DNA from: JBFGSX01 sp041581335
GTDB lineage: Archaea > Thermoplasmatota > E2 > JACPAO01 > JAHFTW01
Assembly: GCA_041581335.1 (NCBI GenBank)
Contig: JBFIDG010000008.1
Span: forward strand, 1 to 28,609
Length of the DNA stretch: 28,609 nt
Direction: 5' to 3'
Under the pieces are notes generated by a model. The model had not been told where the DNA came from, made no database searches, and saw nothing but the letters and a program-made list of their open reading frames with translations. Below are positions 7,730 through 15,094 of this stretch, one piece after another; the first letter of the stretch is position 1, and every line of letters starts with the position of its first letter. The position numbers and the translations under genes are program-made.

Positions 7730-7790
7730 TTCGCCGTGGATCGATGGGCGCGGGGTGGTCGGGCAGCCAAAGGGAACGGCATCTCATGGC

Positions 7791-8540
7791 TCAGCCGAAC
7801 ATGGAAGAATCGCCGTCGACCGTCAAACCCTCCTGAAGGCGGATGCGACGCTGGACGTCGTCGACTTGGGAATCGAACGCCTCGGCCTGGCGACGTAGCC
7901 GCGTGGTCTCGATGGTCGTGCCCATGAGGCCAGCAAGCAGTTCGACGATGGCGACCGCGCTGCGGCCATCGGGCTGGCCCTGCTCGGCCTCACTGAGGAT
8001 GCCGATGACCGGGAACTGGTCCCGCTTGCCGAGGTTCAGCAGCACGCCGGTGACGCCGGCGACGATCCCTTCCTGGAACAGGGTGGCGCCGGCGCTGACG
8101 GCGCGTCGCCGGGCGTCGAGGGTGCTGGCGGCCGCGAACACGTCGAGGCCTCCATCGAACACGGGTTCCTCCTCCATGACAAGCCCTTCCGGTGCCACCA
8201 CGGCAACGCAGCCATGGGTCGTCGCCCAGTGCAGCAGGGCCTCGCTGACGGGACGGACGAGCTCGGGGCTCGGCTGGAACTCGGACAAGAACACGACGAT
8301 CGGGCGACCGCCGGTCTGGCCTGCATAGATGCGCACCGGGCTCAGTGGTTCGCCGTCCTCGACGACGGAGATGGTGGGGAACCGCGGAGAGTCCATGACG
8401 CCGACCTGCTCCAACTTCAGTTCCTCCACCAGGTACGTGGCGGTGATGGTCGCTACGAGGCCGACGCTGGGGAAGGCGGCGACGACGAACGCCCCCTCGG
8501 ACGTGACCTCGTCGAACATGTGGACCGTCACCTTTGGCAT
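7791..8540 (-). CDS. PAC2-family protein (proteasome assembly chaperone homologue)
   Basis: The 249-aa protein belongs to the PAC2/COG2047-type family whose archaeal members include the proteasome assembly factors PbaA and PbaB. Family features are the N-terminal AFPSVGLVATITATYLVEEL block, which lines the common fold, then PRFPTISVVEDGEP, RPIVVFLSEFQPS and the Gly-rich GIVAGVTGVLLNLG. The C-terminal part (about 205-240) is a predicted coiled helix. The final residues are SSMFG: the last three, Met-Phe-Gly, resemble the HbYX tail (hydrophobic-Tyr-any) by which activators and PbaB dock on the 20S core, with Phe replacing Tyr. The proteasome beta gene lies 3 kb away. It starts at an ATG with a T-rich box about 26 nt upstream, divergent from coaBC. 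Confidence 0.85.
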   Translation of the reverse strand: MPKVTVHMFDEVTSEGAFVVAAFPSVGLVATITATYLVEELKLEQVGVMDSPRFPTISVVEDGEPLSPVRIYAGQTGGRPIVVFLSEFQPSPELVRPVSEALLHWATTHGCVAVVAPEGLVMEEEPVFDGGLDVFAAASTLDARRRAVSAGATLFQEGIVAGVTGVLLNLGKRDQFPVIGILSEAEQGQPDGRSAVAIVELLAGLMGTTIETTRLRRQAEAFDSQVDDVQRRIRLQEGLTVDGDSSMFG

Positions 8541-8561
8541 GCGGGGTCAGCTTGGTGGGCA

Positions 8562-8570
8562 GGGAAAAGG
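8562..8570 (-). promoter_or_regulatory. Putative BoxA/TATA for the PAC2 gene
   Basis: The minus strand reads CCTTTTCCC, 22-30 nt before the ATG at 8540. It fits a leaderless start and forms the left half of a divergent promoter region with coaBC. Confidence 0.5.
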
Positions 8571-8603
8571 GCTTGGCGACCCTCCGGCGGTCCAAGGCGC
8601 GTT

Positions 8604-8610
8604 CTTTTAA
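8604..8610 (+). promoter_or_regulatory. Putative BoxA/TATA for coaBC
   Basis: CTTTTAA lies 25-31 nt upstream of the GTG at 8635. Transcription would begin at or just before the start codon. Confidence 0.55.
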
Positions 8611-8634
8611 CCAGCGGACTGCGGTGATGCCCAC

Positions 8635-9858
8635 GTGCACCCGGTGGAGAACATCCGGGGCAGCGCGTCGTCGCTGCTCGCGGGCCGCCGCATCGTCCTC
8701 GCTATCAGCGGAAGCATCGGCGCCGTCAAGTGCGTAGAGCTGTCGCGTGAACTGATCCGGCACGGGGCGGACGTCCATGCCGTGATGACCGGCGCGGCGC
8801 AGGGCATCATCACCGCCGAGGCCATGCATTTCGCGACAGGCAATCCTGTGGTCACCAAGATCACCGGCGCCGTCGAGCACGTCCGCCTGCTGGGCGACGT
8901 GCCCGGTCGCGCCGACCTGCTGCTCGTGGCGCCTGCCACCGCCAACACCGTCGCCAAGATGGCGCTCGGCATCGATGACACCACGATCACCACGTGTGCC
9001 ACCGTGGCGTTTGGGACCCGGACGCCCGTCGTCGTGGCCCCTGCTATGCATGAGGCCATGCTCGAACATCCCATCGTCGCCGAGCACCAGAAGACCCTCG
9101 TCGAGCGCCTCGGCGTGACGTGGATCGAGCCGAAGCATGAGGAGAAGAAGGCAAAACTCGCCGACATCGACGCCATCGTCGACGGCGTCATCCGCCGACT
9201 GCATGATGCCACTCCAGTGGCCGGCAAGCGCATCCTCGTCATCGGCGGAGCCACCGGCGAGCCCGTCGATCCGGTCCGCATCGTCACCAATCGCAGCAGC
9301 GGCCGCACCGCGGTCATGCTGGCCCAGGAACTGCATCGCCTCGGTGCGGAGGTGGATCTCTGGTACGGTCTTGGCAGCGCCACGCCAGCAGCGGGCCACG
9401 AGACGACGCGCTTCCAGACCCATGCCGATCTCATGGCCATGGTGGATGGCATGGCAGCCTACGACGAGGTCTGGATGCCTGCCGCCATCAATGATTACGC
9501 GCCGGTCCCCTCTGCCAGCAAGATCGCCAGTGAGGCCGAAGACCTCAGCTTGGCCCTGCAGCCGCTGGCCAAGGTCATCGAAGCCGTGCGCAAACGCCTG
9601 CCCGAAGCGACGATCATCGCGTTCAAGGCGGAAAGCGACCATGACAAGCTGCTTGAGCGTGCCCGGAGCCGCCTCGGGCGCTACGACGCGCAATGGATCG
9701 TCGCCAACACGGACGCCTCCTTCAGTGCCGAGGAGACAGAAGCCTGGCTGCTCGGTCGGGATGGCAGTCAGAGGACGTTCGCCGGTGACAAGCGCGTCGT
9801 CCTGCGACAGATCATCCACGCCATCCACGGCGCCGGCACGGTCCAGGTGACCACGTGA
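8635..9858 (+). CDS. coaBC: Bifunctional phosphopantothenoylcysteine decarboxylase / phosphopantothenate-cysteine ligase
   Basis: This CoA-biosynthesis enzyme joins 4'-phosphopantothenate to cysteine (CoaB) and decarboxylates the product to 4'-phosphopantetheine (CoaC, FMN-dependent). The N-terminal CoaC half (about 1-190) shows AISGSIGAVK, the EHVRLLGD His region, LLVAPATANTVAKMA and PAMHEAM. The CoaB half (about 195-407) shows VIGGATGEPVDPVRIVTN, the RSSGR nucleotide site and PAAINDYAP. The 407-aa length is standard. It starts at a GTG placed about 26 nt after a T-rich box. Its end overlaps the pantoate kinase start by GTGA (9855-9858), so two CoA-pathway enzymes are translationally coupled. 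Phosphopantothenate synthetase, the step between them, is not in the window. Confidence 0.95.
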   Translation: MHPVENIRGSASSLLAGRRIVLAISGSIGAVKCVELSRELIRHGADVHAVMTGAAQGIITAEAMHFATGNPVVTKITGAVEHVRLLGDVPGRADLLLVAPATANTVAKMALGIDDTTITTCATVAFGTRTPVVVAPAMHEAMLEHPIVAEHQKTLVERLGVTWIEPKHEEKKAKLADIDAIVDGVIRRLHDATPVAGKRILVIGGATGEPVDPVRIVTNRSSGRTAVMLAQELHRLGAEVDLWYGLGSATPAAGHETTRFQTHADLMAMVDGMAAYDEVWMPAAINDYAPVPSASKIASEAEDLSLALQPLAKVIEAVRKRLPEATIIAFKAESDHDKLLERARSRLGRYDAQWIVANTDASFSAEETEAWLLGRDGSQRTFAGDKRVVLRQIIHAIHGAGTVQVTT

Positions 9859-10739
9859 AGTACGCATTCTCGCCGGCCCATGTCACCGGCGTCTTCGCCA
9901 TCCACGATGGCAGCCCCAACCCCCTCAGCCGGGGCAGTCGGGGAGCCGGGTGGAGTCTCATGAAAGGTGCCTACGCCGGCGTCGAAGAGGCCGACGAGAC
10001 CACCATCACGATCAACGGCGTCCCCGACGAAGCCGCGGTCACCGCCGCAGCGTTGCGCCGCCTCACCGACCGACCCCTGCGCGTCGAGATCCAACTCGAA
10101 CTGCCGGTCGGCCAAGGCTTCGGGATGAGCGCCGCAGGCAGCCTCGCCGCGTGCCTTGCCGCCGCGGACCTCCTCGGTATCGAGCCCGAGAAGGCCCTCG
10201 AGGCCACACACGCAGCCGAGGTCGTGGAAGGGACCGGCCTCGGCGACGCTGTCGGGTCGTGGTTCGGAGGCGGCGAGGTCCGCATCAAACCCGGCTGCCC
10301 GCCACAGGGCTGGGCCATGCAGGTGCCGGCACCCAACGGCACAGAGTTCCTGTTCTGCACCCTGGGCGAAGGCATCAGCACGAAATCCATCATCCAGGCA
10401 CACGAGTGGAAAGAGCGCAGCCGCATGCTCGGGGACCCCGCCGTGGACGTCATCCTGGAACTGGGCCGCGACCGCGCCTGGAACGAGGTGTTGCAGCAAT
10501 CGGCGGCCTTCAGCGTCGCACTCGGGTTGCGCCCCGAGAAGATGATCGAGCTGGGCAAGCAGTTGCCGGAAGACCTGCACTGGGGGCAGTCCATGCTCGG
10601 CTCGACGCTTTGGGTGACCGGCGACGCGGGCGATCTGGAAAGGGCCGAAGCGTTGCTGGAAGGTCACGGGCAGATCATCAGGGCCAAGGTCGACCCCAAC
10701 GGCGCGCGGCTGGTCCGCGGTATGCCACGTCCGGTTTGA
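9855..10739 (+). CDS. Pantoate kinase (GHMP family)
   Basis: This archaeal enzyme phosphorylates pantoate to 4-phosphopantoate, part of the archaea-specific route to CoA that replaces pantothenate synthetase and pantothenate kinase. The 294-aa protein has the GHMP kinase ATP-binding motif PVGQGFGMSAAGSLA (about residues 90-105), the family N-terminus AFSPAHVTGVFAI, and the GTGLGDAVGSWFGGGEVRIKPG block typical of COG1829. It begins with a GTG inside the coaBC stop, giving a GTGA overlap. The overlap and shared pathway support the assignment over other GHMP kinases such as mevalonate or homoserine kinase. Confidence 0.92.
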   Translation: MKYAFSPAHVTGVFAIHDGSPNPLSRGSRGAGWSLMKGAYAGVEEADETTITINGVPDEAAVTAAALRRLTDRPLRVEIQLELPVGQGFGMSAAGSLAACLAAADLLGIEPEKALEATHAAEVVEGTGLGDAVGSWFGGGEVRIKPGCPPQGWAMQVPAPNGTEFLFCTLGEGISTKSIIQAHEWKERSRMLGDPAVDVILELGRDRAWNEVLQQSAAFSVALGLRPEKMIELGKQLPEDLHWGQSMLGSTLWVTGDAGDLERAEALLEGHGQIIRAKVDPNGARLVRGMPRPV

Positions 10740-10804
10740 GCCCACCGGCCGCCTTCCGGCCGACCACAAACACCAAGCGTCTCAACCGCCCCGCGGAGCC
10801 TGCG

Positions 10805-11335
10805 ATGTGGACCGATATCGAGCCTGAAGCACCCGCAGCCCGGAGGCTCGCCGCCTTCGGCGCGACCTTCCTTGGCCTGCTGACGCTCAGCAACGTCGCC
10901 TTCGCCGGCGATGCGCCGTTGCTGGCCCCTCCGCTGGTCGCCGTGATCGTCCTCCTGTCTGCAGCTGGCGGCCTGCTCATCTGGATCAAGAGCCGCTACA
11001 GCCGCGCGGTGCTATGGGTGGCCGCAGGGTTCGCGCTCCTGGCGGCCGCGGGCTCGGCGCTCGTGGCCATGCCCCCGGCCTGGTTGGGGTACCTCCTTAT
11101 CCTTCTGGGGCTGGCCGGCCTTGGTGGCGCCGTCCTGGTGGCGGTAGGGATCCTCCGCCCGTCCCTGCATGTGCTTGGAAGCAAGACCCGGCCCGTCGTC
11201 ATCACCACCGGCTTGCTGCTCGTCCTCACTGCGGCCCCCGTGGGTCCTGGCCCGGTCCTGGCGCTCATCGCCGCAGGTGCCTTGCTGAGCATTGTCGCCC
11301 TGCTTCGGCCGGTCGAGCCGGACCAGCAGGACTAA
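10805..11335 (+). CDS. Integral membrane protein, about six TM segments
   Basis: The 176-aa protein is rich in Ala, Leu and Gly with some six hydrophobic helices; examples are LAAFGATFLGLLTLSNVAFA, LVAVIVLLSAAGGLLIWI and TTGLLLVLTAAPVG. A short acidic N-terminus (MWTDIEPEAPAARR) and acidic C-terminus (VEPDQQD) flank them. I start it at the ATG at 10805 because upstream residues in the frame overlap pantoate kinase and are Arg/Pro-rich. It follows pantoate kinase by 65 nt on the same strand. There is no recognisable family or motif. Confidence 0.7.
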   Translation: MWTDIEPEAPAARRLAAFGATFLGLLTLSNVAFAGDAPLLAPPLVAVIVLLSAAGGLLIWIKSRYSRAVLWVAAGFALLAAAGSALVAMPPAWLGYLLILLGLAGLGGAVLVAVGILRPSLHVLGSKTRPVVITTGLLLVLTAAPVGPGPVLALIAAGALLSIVALLRPVEPDQQD

Positions 11336-11359
11336 TCCTGGGCATCCTGCTCCGGATGT

Positions 11360-11563
11360 ATGGAAAGCGCCATGAGCCGCGCCGCCCGCCGGACGCAACA
11401 GAGACGCTCATGGGCTGCGCCGTTCATGGGCTTGGCCTGCTTGGGGGCTGCGTTCTACGTGACGTGGCGAATCGAGTGGCCGCTTGGCCTGGTCGTGGCG
11501 ATCCCGATGGGTTTCGTCGCGCTCTACCTGATCCTGGTGGTCAGGCTCACGCGTGGTAGCTGA
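11360..11563 (+). CDS. 67-aa small membrane protein, two TM segments
   Basis: The frame from ATG 11360 (or ATG 11372, MSRAARRTQQRR) encodes a basic N-terminus followed by two helices (about 20-36 and 42-62: FMGLACLGAAFYVTW and LGLVVAIPMGFVALYLILVV) and a short basic tail. The positive-inside pattern is consistent. It lies 24 nt after the preceding membrane protein on the same strand, and its 3' end overlaps the convergent proteasome gene by 17 nt. The family is unknown. Archaea carry many such two-helix proteins. Confidence 0.6.
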   Translation: MESAMSRAARRTQQRRSWAAPFMGLACLGAAFYVTWRIEWPLGLVVAIPMGFVALYLILVVRLTRGS

Positions 11564-12206
11564 TCGGGAGCTTCAGCGCCTTGTGGCGTTTTTCGATGTC
11601 TGCCTCTGAAAGGCGGCGGAAACCGTTCTCATCGATGATGGCGATATCCATGCCGTTGCCGCTGGCCGAGTCCCTGCGCATGGCGGCGTTCAAGCCCCGC
11701 ACCGCGAGGTCGACGGCGTCCTTGACCTTGCAGCCGGCCTCGTAGCGGTCTTCGAAAACACCGTAGACGAAGGGCGAGCCGCTGCCGGTGCACGTCCAGG
11801 TCTCTGGGATGCTGCCGCCTGCCGCGTCCACGGAGTAGATGCTGCCGCCGCGGTGGTCGTAGCCGCCGACGATGAGCTGCACCCAGAAGGGCTGGTAGCG
11901 GCTGTTGTTGAGCAGGTTGCCCAGCAGCGTCGCGGCGCCGCGGACCGGCAGAGGCGTGTCCCGCTTGAAGCGGTACAGCTGCGCTTGGGCCTGCAGGTTG
12001 CGGGCGATCATCTGGGCGTCACCCACGAGGCCCGCCGTCGTCAATGCCAGGTGGTCATCGACGGCGAACAGCTTCTGCATGTTCTTGTGGCCCACGAGGT
12101 GTCCCATGGTGGCGCGCTTCTCGGTCGCCATGACGACGCCATCTTCGCAAGCGATGGCGAGGGTGGTGGTGCCGGTCTTCAGCGCGTTCTCGGGAGCTTC
12201 GGGCAT
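11547..12206 (-). CDS. psmB: Proteasome beta subunit (20S core, catalytic)
   Basis: This is the proteolytic subunit of the archaeal 20S proteasome. The 12-residue propeptide MPEAPENALKTG is removed autocatalytically to expose Thr13 as the N-terminal nucleophile (G|TTTLAI). In mature numbering the catalytic set is intact: T1, E17, K33 (HKNMQKLF), plus the conserved TGSGSPFVYGV and RDSASG blocks. The protein resembles the Thermoplasma beta subunit closely (MATEKRATM, AGLVGDAQ, DAAGGS). The length of 219 aa is typical. A clear TATAAA lies 25-30 nt upstream of the ATG, so the transcript should be leaderless and well expressed. The alpha subunit is not in the window. Confidence 0.97.
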   Translation of the reverse strand: MPEAPENALKTGTTTLAIACEDGVVMATEKRATMGHLVGHKNMQKLFAVDDHLALTTAGLVGDAQMIARNLQAQAQLYRFKRDTPLPVRGAATLLGNLLNNSRYQPFWVQLIVGGYDHRGGSIYSVDAAGGSIPETWTCTGSGSPFVYGVFEDRYEAGCKVKDAVDLAVRGLNAAMRRDSASGNGMDIAIIDENGFRRLSEADIEKRHKALKLPISYHA

Positions 12207-12230
12207 GCAACCCTTGCGACCAGCCGGCGC

Positions 12231-12237
12231 TTTATAG
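12231..12237 (-). promoter_or_regulatory. TATA box for psmB
   Basis: The minus strand reads CTATAAA, 25-31 nt upstream of the psmB ATG at 12206. It is the most canonical TATA box in the window. Confidence 0.7.
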
Positions 12238-12266
12238 CCTGACAGGCCGGGTCCACCGAGGGAACG

Positions 12267-12273
12267 GTTTTTG
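12267..12273 (+). promoter_or_regulatory. Putative BoxA/TATA for the SpoU-type methylase
   Basis: GTTTTTG lies 23-29 nt before the GTG at 12296. It forms the other half of a divergent region with psmB. Confidence 0.4.
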
Positions 12274-12295
12274 GCCGGGGCGTCTCGCCCGCATC

Positions 12296-13075
12296 GTGGA
12301 CGTCACCGTCGTATGCGTAGGCACCAGCCATCCTGGCAACGTGGGAGCCATTGCCCGAGGGGCCGCCAACTTCGGCGTCACCGATCTTCGTTTTGTGGCC
12401 CCCCGCTGCGATATCCGCTCCAACGATGCCTTGGCCCGCGCCGTGCACGCCCATGAGAGCCTGCAGAACGCCCGCGTCGTCGACACCCTGGAAGAGGCGA
12501 TCTCCGACGTCAGCCTGACCGTCGGCACGACGGCGCGCACGACGACGGCCGACAAGCGCTACCTTCGCAAGACCTTGGATGTGCGCGACTGGGTGGACAG
12601 CGTCAAGGACCTCGACGGCAAGATCGCGTTGGTGTTCGGCCGTGAAGACACCGGCCTGACCGCCGAGGAGGTCAACCAGCTCGACCAGCTCGTGACGGTG
12701 CCGACGGCGGACTACAACTCTCTCAATTTGGCGCACGCGGTGTCCTTGCTATGCTACGAGACCTGGCGGATCCGCGCGGCCAACATCACGGCCGAGCGGA
12801 CTTTAGAGCCAGGTACGTTGCACCGGATGAACAAGGCCTGGGACGACATCATCGAGGCCACCGAGAGACGTCCCTGGCGCCGCGAGGTCGCGCAGAGCAT
12901 CTGGCGCAAGATCATCGGCCGCAGCCAGCCCAGCGACTACGAAGTGCACAACATCATGGGCATCCTCGGCAATGTCCTGAAGCGCTTCGACCACCCCGAC
13001 TGGGCCACGCCCGGCAGCAAGGCCCTGGTCGAGCGCCAAGGCCTCCGGGCACTGCGCGTCGACGAAGAAGAATAG
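12296..13075 (+). CDS. trmJ: SpoU/TrmH-family RNA 2'-O-methyltransferase, TrmJ-like
   Basis: This SPOUT-superfamily methylase uses SAM to methylate a ribose 2'-OH in RNA. The 259-aa layout, with the catalytic knot domain first (about 1-160) and a C-terminal helical extension, matches TrmJ, which modifies position 32 of tRNA. Motif 1 is HPGNVGAIARGAANFG with the conserved Asn and Arg, motif 2 is IALVFGREDTGLTAEE, and motif 3 is YNSLNLAHAVSLLCYE, forming the trefoil-knot SAM pocket. It starts at a GTG with a T-rich box about 26 nt upstream and a promoter region shared with psmB. Assignment to TrmJ rather than another SpoU enzyme rests on length and motif 1. Confidence 0.85.
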   Translation: MDVTVVCVGTSHPGNVGAIARGAANFGVTDLRFVAPRCDIRSNDALARAVHAHESLQNARVVDTLEEAISDVSLTVGTTARTTTADKRYLRKTLDVRDWVDSVKDLDGKIALVFGREDTGLTAEEVNQLDQLVTVPTADYNSLNLAHAVSLLCYETWRIRAANITAERTLEPGTLHRMNKAWDDIIEATERRPWRREVAQSIWRKIIGRSQPSDYEVHNIMGILGNVLKRFDHPDWATPGSKALVERQGLRALRVDEEE

Positions 13076-13210
13076 CCTGCACGTGCTTCGTACAGGGTCG
13101 GCGGATGTCGCCTCAGGGCGGCGGGCGATCAAGTCCTTGCATGGTGGCGCGGAGGCTCTTGGCGTTGTCATGCCTGCCGAGACCCCCGGTGAAATCGGAC
13201 ACAGCTTGGT

Positions 13211-13867
13211 GTGGCAAGCTCCATCAATGACCGCACCACTTGGCCAGCGTTGCCATCGATCCTGCCCCACATCGTGGCCCCCGTGCTCTTCGCGCTCGCC
13301 TTTATGCCGATGCAGCGCAAGCGCATCCTGCTGTGGAGCCCCATCGTGCTGGCCCCGGATCTGGACTACTTCTTCGCTCGCTCTTTCCATCGCGCAGCCC
13401 TGAGCAACATCTGGATCCCGTTGATCCTCATCGGGGTGCTCGTCGTGCTCTGGCGGCGCCGGGATGCTGCGGCGGCGTTCTGGGAATGGGCGTTCCGACC
13501 GGGCGCACCCGGCAACCTGCTTCTTGTCAACTACTACCTCATCGCCCACATCGTGATGGACTTCTTCGTCGGCGGCGTCAGTCTGCTGTGGCCGCTGACG
13601 AACCGGAATTTCTACTTCATTTTCCAGATCGTCGTGGACACGGCCACCAACAAGCCGGTCACGACCACGGAAGGTGGCACTGACCCCGATATCGTCTCCG
13701 TCTCGCCTGCCTTTGAATGGTGGAGCGTCATCGACACCGCCGTCGCCGCCTTCCTCGTCGTGGCGACGCTGGCGTACCTCGCGTACCGGCGCTGGTACCG
13801 GGCAAGGCACCCGCTGCCGCTTGTCATCAAGCGCGGAGCCATCGCCGCCCCTATCCACAAGGAATAA
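13211..13867 (+). CDS. YdjM/DUF457-like membrane-bound metal-dependent hydrolase
   Basis: The 218-aa membrane protein resembles the YdjM/DUF457 family of predicted metal-dependent hydrolases. It has an early His (PSILPHIVAP), a PDLDYFF motif on a membrane-proximal helix and a later AHIVMDFFVGG His/Asp motif, which would form the metal site. Hydrophobic segments lie at about 17-32, 38-52, 64-82, 105-130 and 175-195, and the C-terminus is basic. I use the GTG at 13211; no good promoter box or SD decides it, and the 135 nt before it hold no gene I can support. The TSP3-type lipoprotein begins eight bases after the stop, so the two probably form an operon. The substrate is unknown. Confidence 0.65.
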   Translation: MASSINDRTTWPALPSILPHIVAPVLFALAFMPMQRKRILLWSPIVLAPDLDYFFARSFHRAALSNIWIPLILIGVLVVLWRRRDAAAAFWEWAFRPGAPGNLLLVNYYLIAHIVMDFFVGGVSLLWPLTNRNFYFIFQIVVDTATNKPVTTTEGGTDPDIVSVSPAFEWWSVIDTAVAAFLVVATLAYLAYRRWYRARHPLPLVIKRGAIAAPIHKE

Positions 13868-13874
13868 GCACGAG

Positions 13875-14975
13875 ATGGGCCGTCGAAGGGACGTGCGTGC
13901 CCTCATTGCCGTCCTTCTCGTCTGCCTCACAGTCCTTGCAGGCTGCACGAACAACGACGAGAAGGACTCCGACGGCGACGGCCTGACGGATGCCGAGGAG
14001 CGCCAAGGCTGGCAGTTGTTGGTCGTCGAGACCATGGAAGGCCGCTTCTTCATCACGACGAGCAGTGACCTGAACAAGGTCGACACGGACGGCGACGGGC
14101 TCGACGATTTCGACGAGTTCTTTTTACGCACCGACCCCCGCAACCCCGATTCTGACGGCGATGGCCTCAGCGATTGCCAGGAAGAGCGCCATTCGGTCCG
14201 TAGCGAATGCGAAGACCCGGACTTCAAGGGCCCTTACGACAACGGCACGAACACCCACCCCATGAAGGCGGACAGCGATCCCGGCCCCAGCCGCTTCAAG
14301 GACCGCTTCAACTTCACGGACGAGACCGCGACCCTTAGGCCGAACGACATCCTGTTCGGGGACGGCCTCAGCGACTACGACGAATGGATGGGCATCACGA
14401 TCCAGGTCAACGGCGGCACCCGCGTGGTCCGCCCAGACCCCCGCATGACCGACACCGACAACGACGGCCTCGAAGACGGCGAAGAGATCCTCGTCTTCGG
14501 CTCCGACCCCACCGTGTTCGACACAGATGGCGACGGCTGCCGGGACGGCCTCGACCCGTTGCCGACCTACGAGCAGACCTACCGCCTCCAGGGCCTCACC
14601 TTCGAGAACAAGGGTGGCGCCACGGACCTGGTCCTCGACGTCTGGGTCGAGGGCGGCAACCAGCGCATAGAACGCAACGGCGTCGCCGCCGGCGCGACCG
14701 TGACGCTCGACGAGATCGCCGTCAAGCCCTCCGGGTGCAGCCGCAGCCCGCTCCATCCGTACCTGGACCTCGTGATTTTTGCATCCGATTCAGGTGCCGG
14801 CAAGAGCCTCGATATCACCAGTGGCAGCACGCTCAATGGCCAAGCCGGGTCGAAACTCTCCTGGAACGTCCGCACTGGAGCCCTTTCGTGGGGCGTTGAT
14901 GAGGCCCCCTTGGTGACGCCGCTTCGGCTGCACGGCGCCGACGGCGCCCTCGGCTTCAGCCTGGCCACGAAGTGA
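13875..14975 (+). CDS. Surface lipoprotein with thrombospondin type-3-like calcium repeats
   Basis: The 366-aa protein starts at the ATG at 13875, giving a signal peptide with lipobox VLAGC (Cys24). It carries five DxDxDG(x)xD calcium-binding motifs: DSDGDGLTD (about 31), DTDGDGLDD (about 70), DSDGDGLSD (about 93), DTDNDGLED (about 193) and DTDGDGCRD (about 216). These are typical of TSP3-type repeats in archaeal and bacterial surface proteins. The remaining C-terminal 140 residues look like a beta-sandwich (LVLDVWVEGGNQRIERNG, SGSTLNGQAG). The earlier part of the same frame overlaps the YdjM-like gene and is not coding. It probably sits outside the cell, anchored by its lipid, as a Ca-stabilised adhesion or structural protein. 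Confidence 0.8.
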   Translation: MGRRRDVRALIAVLLVCLTVLAGCTNNDEKDSDGDGLTDAEERQGWQLLVVETMEGRFFITTSSDLNKVDTDGDGLDDFDEFFLRTDPRNPDSDGDGLSDCQEERHSVRSECEDPDFKGPYDNGTNTHPMKADSDPGPSRFKDRFNFTDETATLRPNDILFGDGLSDYDEWMGITIQVNGGTRVVRPDPRMTDTDNDGLEDGEEILVFGSDPTVFDTDGDGCRDGLDPLPTYEQTYRLQGLTFENKGGATDLVLDVWVEGGNQRIERNGVAAGATVTLDEIAVKPSGCSRSPLHPYLDLVIFASDSGAGKSLDITSGSTLNGQAGSKLSWNVRTGALSWGVDEAPLVTPLRLHGADGALGFSLATK

Positions 14976-15015
14976 CCTCCGTGGCACACCTCCGCTCAAG
15001 GGTGTCAACCATAAC

Positions 15016-15022
15016 CCTTAAG
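15016..15022 (+). promoter_or_regulatory. Putative promoter box for the surface protein at 15095
   Basis: CCCTTAA, in an AT-richer patch, would place the transcription start near 15043-15048 and leave a leader of about 50 nt. Unlike its leaderless neighbours, this gene has a strong Shine-Dalgarno site. Confidence 0.35.
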
Positions 15023-15084
15023 GCGGTTTGATTCAGTCGAAAGGTTGTCCACAGGAGCCGGCCGCCCCGGCTCGCCTAGGACAA

Positions 15085-15091
15085 GGTGATC
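15085..15091 (+). promoter_or_regulatory. Strong Shine-Dalgarno site for the gene at 15095
   Basis: AGGTGATCC matches the complement of the 16S rRNA 3' end and sits a few bases before the ATG at 15095. It decides that start over the GTG at 15086, which lies inside the SD itself. Confidence 0.65.
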
Positions 15092-15094
15092 CGC

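Noticed and set aside
7723..7782. Extended start of the 91-aa membrane protein
   Set aside because: The SD motif AGAGGA lies inside the extension, directly before the tandem ATGs, and the extra residues are Arg/Pro-rich.
7990..9867. 625-aa open frame on the minus strand
   Set aside because: It overlaps coaBC and the PAC2 gene completely; both have clear motifs. It is an artefact of GC-rich codon use.
13076..13210. Possible coding frame between the RNA methylase and the YdjM-like gene
   Set aside because: The only frames are short or run on out of frame into the next gene, with no start signal or recognisable composition.
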